Assembly (NCBI GenBank): GCA_031292055.1
Contig: JARLHV010000050.1
Coordinates: 1 to 37,368, forward strand
DNA length: 37,368 nucleotides
Source of the DNA: Desulfosporosinus sp.
Lineage (GTDB): Bacteria > Bacillota > Desulfitobacteriia > Desulfitobacteriales > Desulfitobacteriaceae
Direction: 5' to 3'
The notes under the pieces are model-generated. The model worked only from the letters and a program-made list of their open reading frames with translations. It had not been told where the DNA came from and did not search any database. Numbering within the stretch: the first letter of the stretch is position 1; the number at the start of each line of letters is the position of its first letter. Of this stretch, positions 19,618 to 28,544 are shown piece after piece. The position numbers were made by a program, and so were the translations under genes.

Positions 19618-20979
19618 TTGGAAGATACTATTGTGGCGATGGCTACGGCAATGGGTGAAGCAAGCATTCATATTTTAAGATTGAGTGGACCTAAAGCGGG
19701 AATTATTATTGAGGATTGCTTTAAACCTCAGAATATGACGCGCTGGTTATTGAGAGAAAATTTCACTCTCAACCTGGGCGGTTTTTTTGATGATGGTAAA
19801 GTTCTTGACGAGGTCCTTGTAGGCAGAATGTTGGCCCCATCGTCTTATACGGGTGAAGATGTTTTCGAAGTGAATTGTCATGGTGGTCCTTTTGTTGCGC
19901 AAAGAATTCTACAAGCTTGTATTCGGCATGGTGCGCATCTAGCGGAACCAGGCGAATTTTCCAAACGGGCTTTTTTAAATGGAAAGCTTGATTTAGTTCA
20001 GGCTGAGGCAATTATAGATCTAATTGGTTCTCGAACAGAGACAGCTGCAAATTTAGCTTTAGCTCAATTAAGCGGGGGGCTTTCAAACTCAATTATTAAT
20101 TTGAGAGCAAACGTTTTAGAAATACTTGCTTTTATTGAAGCTAGTATTGACTTTCCTGAAGATGATGTAGAAAATTTGGATCGAGAAACCTTGGAATCTA
20201 ACCTTAATAACGTGCTGTTTGAGACTCAAATGCTTTTAGCGGGAAGTAAAACAGGCAAAATACTAAGAGACGGTTTACTTACGGTTATCGTCGGTCGACC
20301 TAATGTTGGTAAATCGAGTTTACTTAATGCCCTATTACATGAGGATCGGGCTATCGTGACGGATATTCCAGGGACAACTCGTGACGAAATCAGAGAATCT
20401 GTCAGTGTGGGTGGGATCCTTTTACAGCTGGTAGATACCGCAGGTATTTGTGAGAGTCGTGATCTTGTGGAGCAGCTTGGAATTGAGAGAACGTGGAAAG
20501 CATTAATAACGGCAGAGCTCATTTTGTTGGTTATTCAAGCTGACGTTCCAATGACAGAAGATGAGTACCACATTTTAGATACTTACGCTGAAAAAGTAGT
20601 TGTAATTGTTAATAAAATGGATTTATTAGACGATGAGAAATTTTCTTCAGATAACAAAAAAGGGCAATGGATTCCTTTTTCTGTCCTTCAGCATAGAGGT
20701 TTTGAAGAGCTTGAAGTAGAAATACGGAGGAGAGTTTTTCAAGGGGAGGTCGCTCTAACGACAGATCCACTCCTCTCTAATGTTCGGCAGATTTCTACTT
20801 TAGAGCGTTGTTATACTGCTTTAACTCAGGCGCTAGAGAGTATTCAGCAGGGAATGCCTTGGGATATTCTCTCTATTGATATCCGCCAAGCGCTCCAGTA
20901 TGTTTCGGAAATAACTGGACACAATGTCCAAGAATCTCTTCTTGAAGATATTTTCTCTCGATTTTGTATCGGAAAGTAG
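19618..20979 (+). CDS. mnmE: tRNA modification GTPase MnmE
   Basis: MnmE with MnmG makes the cmnm5 modification of U34 in several tRNAs. The 453-residue protein has an N-terminal tetrahydrofolate-binding domain (about 1-115), a helical domain split around the G domain with GRPNVGKS (226-233), DTAG (273-276) and NKMD, and the catalytic C-terminal FCIGK (449-453). The start is TTG, preceded by GGAG. mnmG follows 8 bp later. Confidence 0.97.
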   Translation: MEDTIVAMATAMGEASIHILRLSGPKAGIIIEDCFKPQNMTRWLLRENFTLNLGGFFDDGKVLDEVLVGRMLAPSSYTGEDVFEVNCHGGPFVAQRILQACIRHGAHLAEPGEFSKRAFLNGKLDLVQAEAIIDLIGSRTETAANLALAQLSGGLSNSIINLRANVLEILAFIEASIDFPEDDVENLDRETLESNLNNVLFETQMLLAGSKTGKILRDGLLTVIVGRPNVGKSSLLNALLHEDRAIVTDIPGTTRDEIRESVSVGGILLQLVDTAGICESRDLVEQLGIERTWKALITAELILLVIQADVPMTEDEYHILDTYAEKVVVIVNKMDLLDDEKFSSDNKKGQWIPFSVLQHRGFEELEVEIRRRVFQGEVALTTDPLLSNVRQISTLERCYTALTQALESIQQGMPWDILSIDIRQALQYVSEITGHNVQESLLEDIFSRFCIGK

Positions 20980-20987
20980 GATGAGAT

Positions 20988-22892
20988 TTGGAATACTTCG
21001 CTGGGAAATATGATGTTATAGTGGTTGGAGCAGGGCATGCAGGTTGTGAGGCTGCTCTTGCTGCGGCTCGCCTAGGGTGTGAAACTCTATTGCTCACCAT
21101 AAACCTTGATACTGTGGCCCATATGCCATGCAACCCTTCACTTGGAGGACCAGCAAAGGGGCATTTGCTTAGAGAAATTGATGCCTTAGGCGGGCAAATG
21201 GGCATAGTTGCTGATCAAACATCTTTACAGGTTAAAATGTTGAATACCGGAAAAGGGCCGGCCGTTCAGGCAATCCGGATTCAGTCGGATAAACAGGCAT
21301 ATCAAAATAGAATGCGAGATGTTTTATTGGTCCAGCCTAGATTGACTGTTAGCCAAGGGCTGGTCGAGCGTCTCGTAGTTGAGAACAATAGGATGACTGG
21401 CGTAGTTACTCGAACGGGTGCGCGTTTTGAGTCAGAGAATGTCGTCTTGACAAGTGGCACCTATTTGCGCGGGAGAATTATTATCGGGGCAGCTATGTAC
21501 GAAGGTGGGCCTAATGGACAGATGCCGGCGATGACTCTATCAGACTCACTCAAAGAGTTCGGGATTATATTAGGAAGGTTTAAAACGGGAACTCCACCAC
21601 GAATTCAGCGTCAGTCGGTAGACTATACGAAATTTCGCATTCAGCCTGGCGACGATACACCTTGGCGTTTTTCATTTCTGCCCACAGAGAGTCAGTTTTG
21701 GCAGAAGGATCTATCTAAGCAAGTTCCTTGTTGGTTGGGATATACAACAACTCAAACCCATGAGATTATTCGGGAAAATCTCTATCGAGCACCCATGTAT
21801 TCGGGAGAAATTGAGGGGATAGGACCTCGCTATTGTCCTTCGATTGAGGATAAAGTGGTTCGTTTTGCTTCACGAGCAGCGCATCAAATCTTTTTAGAGC
21901 CAGAAGGCTGGCAGAGTGATGAACTTTATGTCGCTGGTTTATCGACTAGTATGCCAGAAGAGGTTCAGGTTCAGATTTTGCAAAGTATCTTAGGTTTGGA
22001 ACATGTTAAAATGTTGCGACCAGGCTATGCCATTGAATATGATTATGTTTTGCCCCATCAACTTTCCCTTAGTTTAGAGGTGCGTCAGTTATCAGGTTTA
22101 TTTACGGCAGGACAATTAAATGGAACATCAGGATATGAAGAAGCAGCGGCTCAAGGATTAATGGCCGGGATTAACGCAGCGCATCGAGCTTTAGGTAAAG
22201 ATCCTTTTGTGTTACGTCGCTCCGATGGTTATTTAGGTGTCTTAGTGGATGATTTGGTGACAAAAGGAGTTAAGGAACCTTATCGGCTTTTGACGTCACG
22301 AGCCGAGTATCGTCTTATTCTTCGTCAGGATAACGCAGACTTAAGGTTAACAGAAAAAGGACGAGCTATAGGGTTGGTGAACGACGAACGTTGGCAGCGT
22401 TTCCAGGCGAAAAAAAACAACTTTGAGCAGATCAGAGAACTCTGGAAATCTACAGTTTTTTCTCCGCTGAGAGATGACCTCCAACATGTAATGGCTGAGG
22501 CAAAATCTACTCCGACACGTGGAGGAATTAGTGCCCAAGATTTAATTCGCAGGCCGGAAATTTCCCTGGCTCATTTAGTGAAACTTCTGCCGGAGTTAGA
22601 AGCCTTTGATAGAGAAGTCTTAGAGGAAGCTGAAATTGAAACAAAATATGCAGGATATATTGAAAAACAATGGGCTGACATTGAGAAATTTTCTAAACTC
22701 GAAGCTCGTTATCTGCCGCATAATCTTGATTATGGGAAAATTTACGGTTTATCTACGGAAGGTCGACAGCGTCTCAGGGAAGTTAACCCTCTAAATTTAG
22801 GTCAGGCTTCTCGAATTACGGGGGTAAGTCCAGCCGATATTTCTGTCTTACTCATTTCTTTGGAACAACGGCGTAGAGGGGGGAACGATTAA
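20988..22892 (+). CDS. mnmG: tRNA uridine-5-carboxymethylaminomethyl modification enzyme MnmG
   Basis: MnmG is the FAD-binding partner of MnmE. The 634-residue protein has the dinucleotide-binding GAGHAGCEAA (14-23), the family signatures MPCNPSLGGPAKGH and GQLNGTSGYEEAAAQG, and the C-terminal helical region used to bind MnmE. The start is TTG with GGATGAG upstream. Its stop overlaps the rsmG start (TAATG), so translation is coupled. Confidence 0.97.
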   Translation: MEYFAGKYDVIVVGAGHAGCEAALAAARLGCETLLLTINLDTVAHMPCNPSLGGPAKGHLLREIDALGGQMGIVADQTSLQVKMLNTGKGPAVQAIRIQSDKQAYQNRMRDVLLVQPRLTVSQGLVERLVVENNRMTGVVTRTGARFESENVVLTSGTYLRGRIIIGAAMYEGGPNGQMPAMTLSDSLKEFGIILGRFKTGTPPRIQRQSVDYTKFRIQPGDDTPWRFSFLPTESQFWQKDLSKQVPCWLGYTTTQTHEIIRENLYRAPMYSGEIEGIGPRYCPSIEDKVVRFASRAAHQIFLEPEGWQSDELYVAGLSTSMPEEVQVQILQSILGLEHVKMLRPGYAIEYDYVLPHQLSLSLEVRQLSGLFTAGQLNGTSGYEEAAAQGLMAGINAAHRALGKDPFVLRRSDGYLGVLVDDLVTKGVKEPYRLLTSRAEYRLILRQDNADLRLTEKGRAIGLVNDERWQRFQAKKNNFEQIRELWKSTVFSPLRDDLQHVMAEAKSTPTRGGISAQDLIRRPEISLAHLVKLLPELEAFDREVLEEAEIETKYAGYIEKQWADIEKFSKLEARYLPHNLDYGKIYGLSTEGRQRLREVNPLNLGQASRITGVSPADISVLLISLEQRRRGGND

Positions 22893-23632
22893 TGTTTGTG
22901 GAGTTGGCGTCGTTTCTTCAAGAAGTAACTTATAAGTATATAGGGTGTGAATTATCTAATTTACAGGTTTCTCAATTTTGTCACTTCGGTGATCTTTTAC
23001 TTGACTGGAACCAGCGTTTAAACTTAACGAGAATTACTGATCCTCATGAAGTTATTTTAAAACATTTCATCGATTCTATGGTTCTTGCCAAATTTATTTC
23101 CGGAGCGTCTTTTTTGGATTTAGGAACTGGAGCTGGGTTTCCGGGTGTTCCGTTAAAGATCCTACGTCCAGATTTAGAAATTGTCTTAATGGATTCTCTC
23201 AAGAAACGACTAAACTTTCTTGATATGGTCATTGAGACGTTAGATTTGAGAGGAATTCAAACATTTCATGCTCGAGCAGAGGATTTTGGCAGAGATGTTC
23301 GCTATCGTGGCCATTTTGATACAGTTAGTTCGCGCGCAGTTGCTCGTCTTCCGGTTTTGTTAGAGTACGCTTTACCAGTTCTTAAGGTCAAAGGACTGTT
23401 TATCGCCGCTAAGGGATCTCAGGTTGCTGATGAGTTAATAGAGTCTCAAAAAGCTTTAAAACTGTTGGGTGGTATCGTTGAAAGTATTGAACATTTTAAT
23501 CTTGGTGAAGGTGCAGAGCATCGAGCGGTTGTTTTAATAAGAAAGATTACAGAAACACCTTCGCAATACCCGCGTCAAGCTGGAACTCCAACTAAAGATC
23601 CCATTAGTTATTTCAAAATGAACAAGAGTTAG
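22892..23632 (+). CDS. rsmG: 16S rRNA (guanine-527-N7)-methyltransferase RsmG
   Basis: RsmG methylates G527 of 16S rRNA. The 246-residue protein has the SAM-binding motif FLDLGTGAGFPG (74-85), an N-terminal WNQRLNLTRI and SSRAVARLPVLLEYALP further on. It overlaps mnmG by one base and is followed by a terminator. The noc gene that follows rsmG in Bacillus is absent; a VanW-family gene occupies that place. Confidence 0.96.
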   Translation: MFVELASFLQEVTYKYIGCELSNLQVSQFCHFGDLLLDWNQRLNLTRITDPHEVILKHFIDSMVLAKFISGASFLDLGTGAGFPGVPLKILRPDLEIVLMDSLKKRLNFLDMVIETLDLRGIQTFHARAEDFGRDVRYRGHFDTVSSRAVARLPVLLEYALPVLKVKGLFIAAKGSQVADELIESQKALKLLGGIVESIEHFNLGEGAEHRAVVLIRKITETPSQYPRQAGTPTKDPISYFKMNKS

Positions 23633-23660
23633 ATTGATGGATTAAATTTTTGTGAATTTT

Positions 23661-23690
23661 GGGCTTTACTTAGAGAAGTGAAGCTCTTTT
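23661..23690 (+). terminator. Terminator after rsmG
   Basis: An 11-bp stem including G-T wobbles (23661-23671 with 2376-type partner bases 23676-23686) surrounds AGAG and is followed by TTTT. It ends the mnmE-mnmG-rsmG transcript. Confidence 0.75.
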
Positions 23691-23737
23691 CGTTGTTAGT
23701 GAAGGAAATATGAGAAGAACGTCGAATTGTATATAAG

Positions 23738-23772
23738 TATAATAATTATTAATAAATATTACTAAATATTAC
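23738..23772 (+). promoter_or_regulatory. AT-rich promoter region with decamer repeat before the VanW gene
   Basis: A TATAAT (23738-23743) lies in very AT-rich DNA about 67 bases ahead of the TTG start; no good -35 is seen at the right distance. Two perfect direct copies of TAAATATTAC follow (23753-23762, 23763-23772). The promoter call is tentative; the repeat is plain. Confidence 0.4.
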
Positions 23773-23809
23773 TATTATTATTAGAGACAGATTGTTTAGG
23801 AGGTGCGGT

Positions 23810-25312
23810 TTGGAAGAGTCACAAGATCATAGAGTTAGATTGAGGAGTAAGGAAGTCGCGGCGAATATAGTTTACGAGAAAGACCAAGATTTAACAAACA
23901 GTCGTTCGACTCGTTCGACTCGTTCGGCTCGTTCGACCCATTCGACTCGTTCAACTCATTCGACTCGTTTAAATCGTCTATTGAAAAGAAAGTCTTTTTA
24001 TATTCCTTTGGGAATTATTTTGCTCACGTTAGTTTTCGTTGGAACCTCATTACTGATTTATACTCATGATCAACATCTAATTGTCGAAGGAATTACAATT
24101 TCTGGAATTAAGGTGGGCGACTTAACTCAGGTTCAGGCTAAAGCAATCATTGATAAAGAGATTCAGCATTTACAGAGTCAGACGATTAAGCTGGATGTAG
24201 ACCAACAATCAACTGAAGTCAAGTTAGAGGATTTAGGGCTTGCCGTAACGGCTGATTTAGCCTTACAGCAAGCCTATGATATTAGTAGGAAAGGTTCAAT
24301 TTTTAATAGGGCAGTGACTAAAATGAAGGCGTCTAAAGGAATTAACTTTGAATTGTCCCCCAAGTGGGATGATCAAAAATTAAAGGATGGTCTTAATCAA
24401 AGTTTGGCAAAGTATAGTAGTTCAGCAAAGGACGCTTCTTTTGAGATTACGAATCAGAATACAATGGCTATTCACGATGAACACGTTGGTTCAACCTTTG
24501 ATTCTGCTGCACTTATTGCTCAGATTAAGTCCATTAATCTTTTTAAGCCAGTCACTGAAGTCAAAGTTGCCTTAATAAATCAAGCTCCCAAGCTAACTGC
24601 AGCTCAATTAGAAAGTCAAAAAATCACGGGATTATTAGCGAGTTATACTACTCATTTTAATCCATCCGAAGTAGCGAGAACAGAAAATGTCCGCATTGCT
24701 GCTAAAGCTTTAGATATGGCGGTAATTAAACCAGACGCTACCCTATCGTTCAATCAGATTGTGGGCGAAAGAACTGTCGAAGATGGATATTTGGACGCTT
24801 ATATTATTGTTGATGATAAGTTTGTTCCAGGATTAGCTGGAGGAATATGCCAAGTATCGAGTACTTTATATAATACTGGGCTCTTAGCAAATCTAGCTGT
24901 AACTCAACGTACTAACCATGATGTCGCTATTTCTTATGTTCCACTTGGTCAAGATGCGACAGTTGCTTACCCGGATCTTGATCTTAAATTTAAGAATAAC
25001 TCGGAAGGGTACCTTCTTATTCGGACAAGAACTACTTCTGATACTATTACTATTGATATGTATGGCAAAGTAAACCCAGGACAGGAAGTGTCTATTGCAA
25101 ATACCACGGAGTCTGTTATTCCCTCCGAAGAACAGCATGTAGTTGATGAAACTCTTGCTCATGGAGCCTCAGTTCTAAAGCAACAAGGGCAACAGGGATA
25201 TGTTGTAAATTCTGTTCGCACTGTTAAAGTTAATGGAAAAATTGTGAGTAGTGAACCACTAAAACAAAGCGTTTACAAAGCAATGCCGAAAATATACGCA
25301 GTTGGACCATAA
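23810..25312 (+). CDS. VanW family membrane-anchored protein
   Basis: This 500-residue protein has a cytoplasmic N-terminal region with seven RST-like tripeptide repeats (about 32-52), one membrane segment (about 64-84), an extracellular part with two putative peptidoglycan-binding-4-like modules, and a VanW domain containing GERTVEDGYL and GGICQVSSTLYN (about 344-355). VanW proteins occur in some vancomycin-resistance clusters but most, as here, stand outside them; a wall role is inferred and no resistance genes are nearby. The TTG at 23810 was chosen because AGGAGG lies 6 bases upstream; the ORF extends to 23792 but that part overlaps the ribosome-binding site. It sits between rsmG and parA, where noc is usual. 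Confidence 0.88.
   Translation: MEESQDHRVRLRSKEVAANIVYEKDQDLTNSRSTRSTRSARSTHSTRSTHSTRLNRLLKRKSFYIPLGIILLTLVFVGTSLLIYTHDQHLIVEGITISGIKVGDLTQVQAKAIIDKEIQHLQSQTIKLDVDQQSTEVKLEDLGLAVTADLALQQAYDISRKGSIFNRAVTKMKASKGINFELSPKWDDQKLKDGLNQSLAKYSSSAKDASFEITNQNTMAIHDEHVGSTFDSAALIAQIKSINLFKPVTEVKVALINQAPKLTAAQLESQKITGLLASYTTHFNPSEVARTENVRIAAKALDMAVIKPDATLSFNQIVGERTVEDGYLDAYIIVDDKFVPGLAGGICQVSSTLYNTGLLANLAVTQRTNHDVAISYVPLGQDATVAYPDLDLKFKNNSEGYLLIRTRTTSDTITIDMYGKVNPGQEVSIANTTESVIPSEEQHVVDETLAHGASVLKQQGQQGYVVNSVRTVKVNGKIVSSEPLKQSVYKAMPKIYAVGP
23903..23965 (+). repeat. Seven 9-bp tandem repeats inside the VanW gene
   Basis: Units of the form CGTTCGACT run from 23903, seven in a row with a degenerate eighth. 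They encode R/H-S-T/A tripeptides just before the membrane segment. Slippage here would keep the frame, so the linker length can vary without loss of function. Confidence 0.92.
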
Positions 25313-25336
25313 ATATCATAAGAATTTTTTAATTTG

Positions 25337-25366
25337 TTAAAAAAAGCGTTATTAACGCTTTTTTTA
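25337..25366 (+). terminator. Terminator after the VanW gene
   Basis: GCGTTA and TAACGC pair closely, extended by A/T runs on both sides, and are followed by a seven-T run. It separates the VanW gene from parA. Confidence 0.85.
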
Positions 25367-25445
25367 TTGTAAGGGGTTTGATACTATCTAGAGTATAAGT
25401 TTCGTAGCTAATTTGGGTTTAATAATTAAAGGAAGTGTGTGCTAA

Positions 25446-26210
25446 TTGATAACGAAAGTGATTGCTATCGCTAATCAAAAAGGTGGTGTCGCTAAGACGA
25501 CAACGGCGATAAATTTAAGTGCTTGTTTGGCAGAACTGGGTAAACATGTTCTTCTTGTAGATTTAGATCCTCAAGGAAATGCAACGAGTGGGATGGGGCT
25601 TGCCAAACACAAGCTGACACGTTGTATTTATGACGTTTTGATAAACGATATCCCTCTCGAACAAGTGGTTCAGAAAACCGATCAAAAGAATCTTAAGGTA
25701 GTCCCTGCTCGAATTCAGCTGGCAGGGGCAGAAATTGAATTAGTTTCACTGATTTCACGTGAAGGTAAATTACGAATTGCCTTAGAAAACATTAAGGAAA
25801 GTTACGACTTTATTTTTATCGATTGTCCTCCTTCACTAGGGCTTCTTACATTAAATGCTTTAACAGCTGCGACGGATGTCATAATTCCCATTCAATGCGA
25901 ATACTATGCGCTCGAGGGTTTAACTCTCTTGATGAATACATTGGAGCGAGTTCGCAAACATCTTAATCCAAACCTGAACATTTTAGGAGCTCTACTAACT
26001 ATGTTTGATGCGCGAACTAATTTAGCTATTCAGGTAGTTGATGAGGTTAAAAAGTATTTTCCGCAAAAAGTTTTCAAGACAATCATTTCCCGCAATGTTC
26101 GTCTCAGCGAAGCTCCGAGTCACGGAAAACCTATTAATTCCTACGATACTCGTTCAAGGGGAGCTGAGGTCTATCGTGAACTAGCTAAGGAGGTGTTAGA
26201 ACGTGTCTAA
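25446..26210 (+). CDS. parA: Chromosome partitioning ATPase ParA/Soj
   Basis: ParA binds DNA when ATP-bound and drives origin segregation with ParB; in Bacillus its homologue Soj also regulates DnaA. The 254-residue protein has the deviant Walker A KGGVAKTT (12-19) and IDCPPSLGLLT. The start is TTG. It overlaps parB by 8 bp, showing coupled translation. Confidence 0.96.
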   Translation: MITKVIAIANQKGGVAKTTTAINLSACLAELGKHVLLVDLDPQGNATSGMGLAKHKLTRCIYDVLINDIPLEQVVQKTDQKNLKVVPARIQLAGAEIELVSLISREGKLRIALENIKESYDFIFIDCPPSLGLLTLNALTAATDVIIPIQCEYYALEGLTLLMNTLERVRKHLNPNLNILGALLTMFDARTNLAIQVVDEVKKYFPQKVFKTIISRNVRLSEAPSHGKPINSYDTRSRGAEVYRELAKEVLERV

Positions 26211-27057
26211 AAAAGGACTTGGCCGAGGACTTCAAGCCTTACTTTCTGATGAGTTAGATGATAACCATACTATCAGAGAAATTCTCATTTCGGACATTGA
26301 ACCGAATCCTGATCAACCTCGAAGAGAGTTTGATCCTCAAGCACTCAATGATTTAGCGGATTCGCTCCGTGAGCACGGGTTACTTCAACCAATTTTGGTT
26401 AGACCGGTAGGAGAACGTTATTGCATCATTGCTGGGGAACGACGCTTACGTGCAGCTAAAATAGCGGGATTTTCTAAAATCGAAAGTATTGTGCAGGTTT
26501 GTAGCGATCAGGAAATGGCAGAGCGGGCACTTATCGAAAATATTCAGCGAGCTGATTTATCTCCGCTTGAAGAAGGGATGGCCTATAAGCGACTTATTCA
26601 AGATTATGGTTTGACACAAGAACTTGTGGCACAGCGTGTAGGCAAAGCCCGTGCCACTGTTGCTAATCTTCTGCGTGTGATTTCATTACCTGAAGTAGTA
26701 CTTGAATTGTTAAGAGATGAGAAGATTTCTTTAGGTCATGCTAAAGTGTTACTCGGAATAAAAGATACATCTCTGCAAGTTTTAACAGCGCAAAAGGCAG
26801 CCAAAGAACAATTATCTGTTCGGGAGACCGAAGATCTCATTAACAAACTCACAGAAAAAGCAACAAAAACTACGAAAAGCAAACCCCCTTCTGAACATTC
26901 TCAACTTCTATATAATATTGAGGAACGTTTGCAGATGAGCCTTCAGACTAAAGTTCTAGTCAAAGGGGATTCCAAACGCGGAAAAATCGAAGTGCAATAT
27001 TTTTCCGCAGAGGAGTTAAATCGTCTTCTTGAATTGTGGAACATACAGATTGATTGA
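26203..27057 (+). CDS. parB: Chromosome partitioning protein ParB/Spo0J
   Basis: ParB binds parS, spreads along DNA as a CTP-dependent clamp and recruits SMC. The 284-residue protein has the N-terminal KKGLGRGLQALL that contacts ParA, the GERRLRA CTP-binding motif (78-84), ENIQRADL (112-119) and the parS-binding helix-turn-helix (about 137-158). The start is GTG, within the end of parA. Its target, a perfect parS, lies 8 bp after the stop. Confidence 0.97.
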   Translation: MSKKGLGRGLQALLSDELDDNHTIREILISDIEPNPDQPRREFDPQALNDLADSLREHGLLQPILVRPVGERYCIIAGERRLRAAKIAGFSKIESIVQVCSDQEMAERALIENIQRADLSPLEEGMAYKRLIQDYGLTQELVAQRVGKARATVANLLRVISLPEVVLELLRDEKISLGHAKVLLGIKDTSLQVLTAQKAAKEQLSVRETEDLINKLTEKATKTTKSKPPSEHSQLLYNIEERLQMSLQTKVLVKGDSKRGKIEVQYFSAEELNRLLELWNIQID

Positions 27058-27061
27058 ATTC

Positions 27062-27083
27062 CAATGTTCCACGTGGAACATTG
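27062..27083. promoter_or_regulatory. parS centromere site (perfect palindrome)
   Basis: The core TGTTCCACGTGGAACA (27065-27080) is a perfect 16-bp palindrome, extended to 22 bp by CAA and TTG outside. It differs from the Bacillus consensus TGTTTCACGTGAAACA by one symmetric change per half-site. Its position right after parB supports the call. Confidence 0.93.
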
Positions 27084-27194
27084 CTGATATTGCTGATCAC
27101 AAATAATCGTTTTATAATTCAAAGTACACAAAATATTAGACCGGATATAAATTGAGTTATCAGATTGTGTAAATTCTGGAGTTAAGTATACGAA

Positions 27195-27210
27195 TGTTCC
27201 ATGTGGAACA
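27195..27210. promoter_or_regulatory. Second parS site, one central change
   Basis: TGTTCCATGTGGAACA matches the first site except for one central base, which breaks the palindrome. It lies 130 bp downstream of the first. Together they form a small ParB loading zone about 10 kb from oriC. Confidence 0.85.
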
Positions 27211-27260
27211 TAAAAAAAAGGTCGGACTAGGATAAGGCCTACTAGAAGGCGGGGATTTAG

Positions 27261-27962
27261 GTGTTAGGAACTATTGTAAATACATTAGCAATTGTTTTGG
27301 GGGGGTTATTAGGACTTTTGTGTGGACAGGCTTTGCCTGAAAAAATGAAAAGAACCGTTATTCAGGGGATCGGACTAGCTGTTTTGCTAATAGGCGGAAG
27401 TATGGCTTTGCAAACGAAGAATACTTTGGTTGTGATTGCTAGCCTCGTGTTAGGTGGTGTAATTGGCGAATGGATAGATATAGAGCTTCGCTTACAACAC
27501 TTTGGGCAGTGGTTAGAACGAAAATTCTCAAAGAATGGACGAGTGACTGGGTTTACCAAAGCATTTGTAACGGCAAGCTTGATATATTGTGTAGGAGCGA
27601 TGGCTATCATGGGTTCACTTGAGAGTGGGTTAAGAGGAAACTATAATATACTTTTTGCAAAATCAATGTTAGATGGAATATCGGCGATAGTTTTTGCTTC
27701 TTCGATGGGAATAGGTGTGGTAGTAGCAGCCCTACCAGTGTTTTTATATCAAGGGGCGATAACTATGGCAGCCGGACTACTCCAAGGAATCCTTTCTTCA
27801 CAAGTTATTACTGAAATGGGTGCAACAGGCGGATTACTTATATTAGGAATAGGTTTTAATATCTTGGAAATCAAAGAAATAAAAGTTGGTAATCTCTTAC
27901 CAGCAATTTTTATTGCTGTTCCGGTAACTCTCCTATTTGCAAAGCTTCATCTGGGTATGTAA
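27261..27962 (+). CDS. DUF554 family membrane protein
   Basis: This 233-residue integral membrane protein is of the DUF554 family (YdfK/YqgA-like). It has a glycine-rich N-terminal segment GTIVNTLAIVLGGLLGLLCG and about six to seven predicted membrane helices. The conserved SLIYCVGAMAIMGSLESGL and GDGI-like MLDGISAIVFASSMG are typical. Function is unknown. The start is GTG with a modest ribosome-binding site. Confidence 0.85.
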   Translation: MLGTIVNTLAIVLGGLLGLLCGQALPEKMKRTVIQGIGLAVLLIGGSMALQTKNTLVVIASLVLGGVIGEWIDIELRLQHFGQWLERKFSKNGRVTGFTKAFVTASLIYCVGAMAIMGSLESGLRGNYNILFAKSMLDGISAIVFASSMGIGVVVAALPVFLYQGAITMAAGLLQGILSSQVITEMGATGGLLILGIGFNILEIKEIKVGNLLPAIFIAVPVTLLFAKLHLGM

Positions 27963-28036
27963 TACGGTAGGAGTTGTAAAATTGTATATAAAAGAGTGAG
28001 CGTTGTAAAGTTTTAGAAAAAAAGGAGGTAAAAATA

Positions 28037-28540
28037 GTGTTAAGACTAGAAAGTATTATGCCTCTGATTTGGTGGGGCATAAGTGGGTTATCTGTGGTAA
28101 TAGTAATTACTCTACTAACTACTATTTATCTATTTCGCCGAATGAAACACTTCGAAGCATCTTACCTACCCTTGCAGACATTTATGTCAGGGCATCAACT
28201 AGAACCGTTACTTCAAGACTGGATTCAAAAGGTGTCAGGACTGGATCAAGAACTTAAAGATTATAACATGAGGATTACGCAAATAGAGGCAAAATTGCGT
28301 GCTGGCGTGGATCGTGCAGAGTTACTACGCTTTAGAGCATTTGATAATGTGGGAAGTGATCTGAGTTTTGCCTTGGCGCTTTTGAATCAAGAGGGGGATG
28401 GAGTTGTTCTCAGTGCTATTCATAGCCGTGAAGAATCTAGAGTATACGCCAAACCTGTTAACAAGGGGCAGTCTTCCTATTCACTGAGTACTGAAGAAAA
28501 TGACGTCATAGCGAAAGCTATGCAAGGAGAAAAAATATAA
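28037..28540 (+). CDS. DUF4446 family protein
   Basis: This 167-residue protein has one N-terminal membrane segment (about 8-32), a short coiled coil (about 60-90) and the C-terminal DUF4446 block with FRAFDNVGSDLSFALALL followed by DGVVLSAIHSREESRVYAKP. The family commonly lies near parB and yyaC in Clostridia; its function is unknown. GTG was chosen because AGGAGG lies 8 bases upstream. It ends only 4 bp from the convergent yyaC stop. Confidence 0.88.
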   Translation: MLRLESIMPLIWWGISGLSVVIVITLLTTIYLFRRMKHFEASYLPLQTFMSGHQLEPLLQDWIQKVSGLDQELKDYNMRITQIEAKLRAGVDRAELLRFRAFDNVGSDLSFALALLNQEGDGVVLSAIHSREESRVYAKPVNKGQSSYSLSTEENDVIAKAMQGEKI

Positions 28541-28544
28541 CGCC

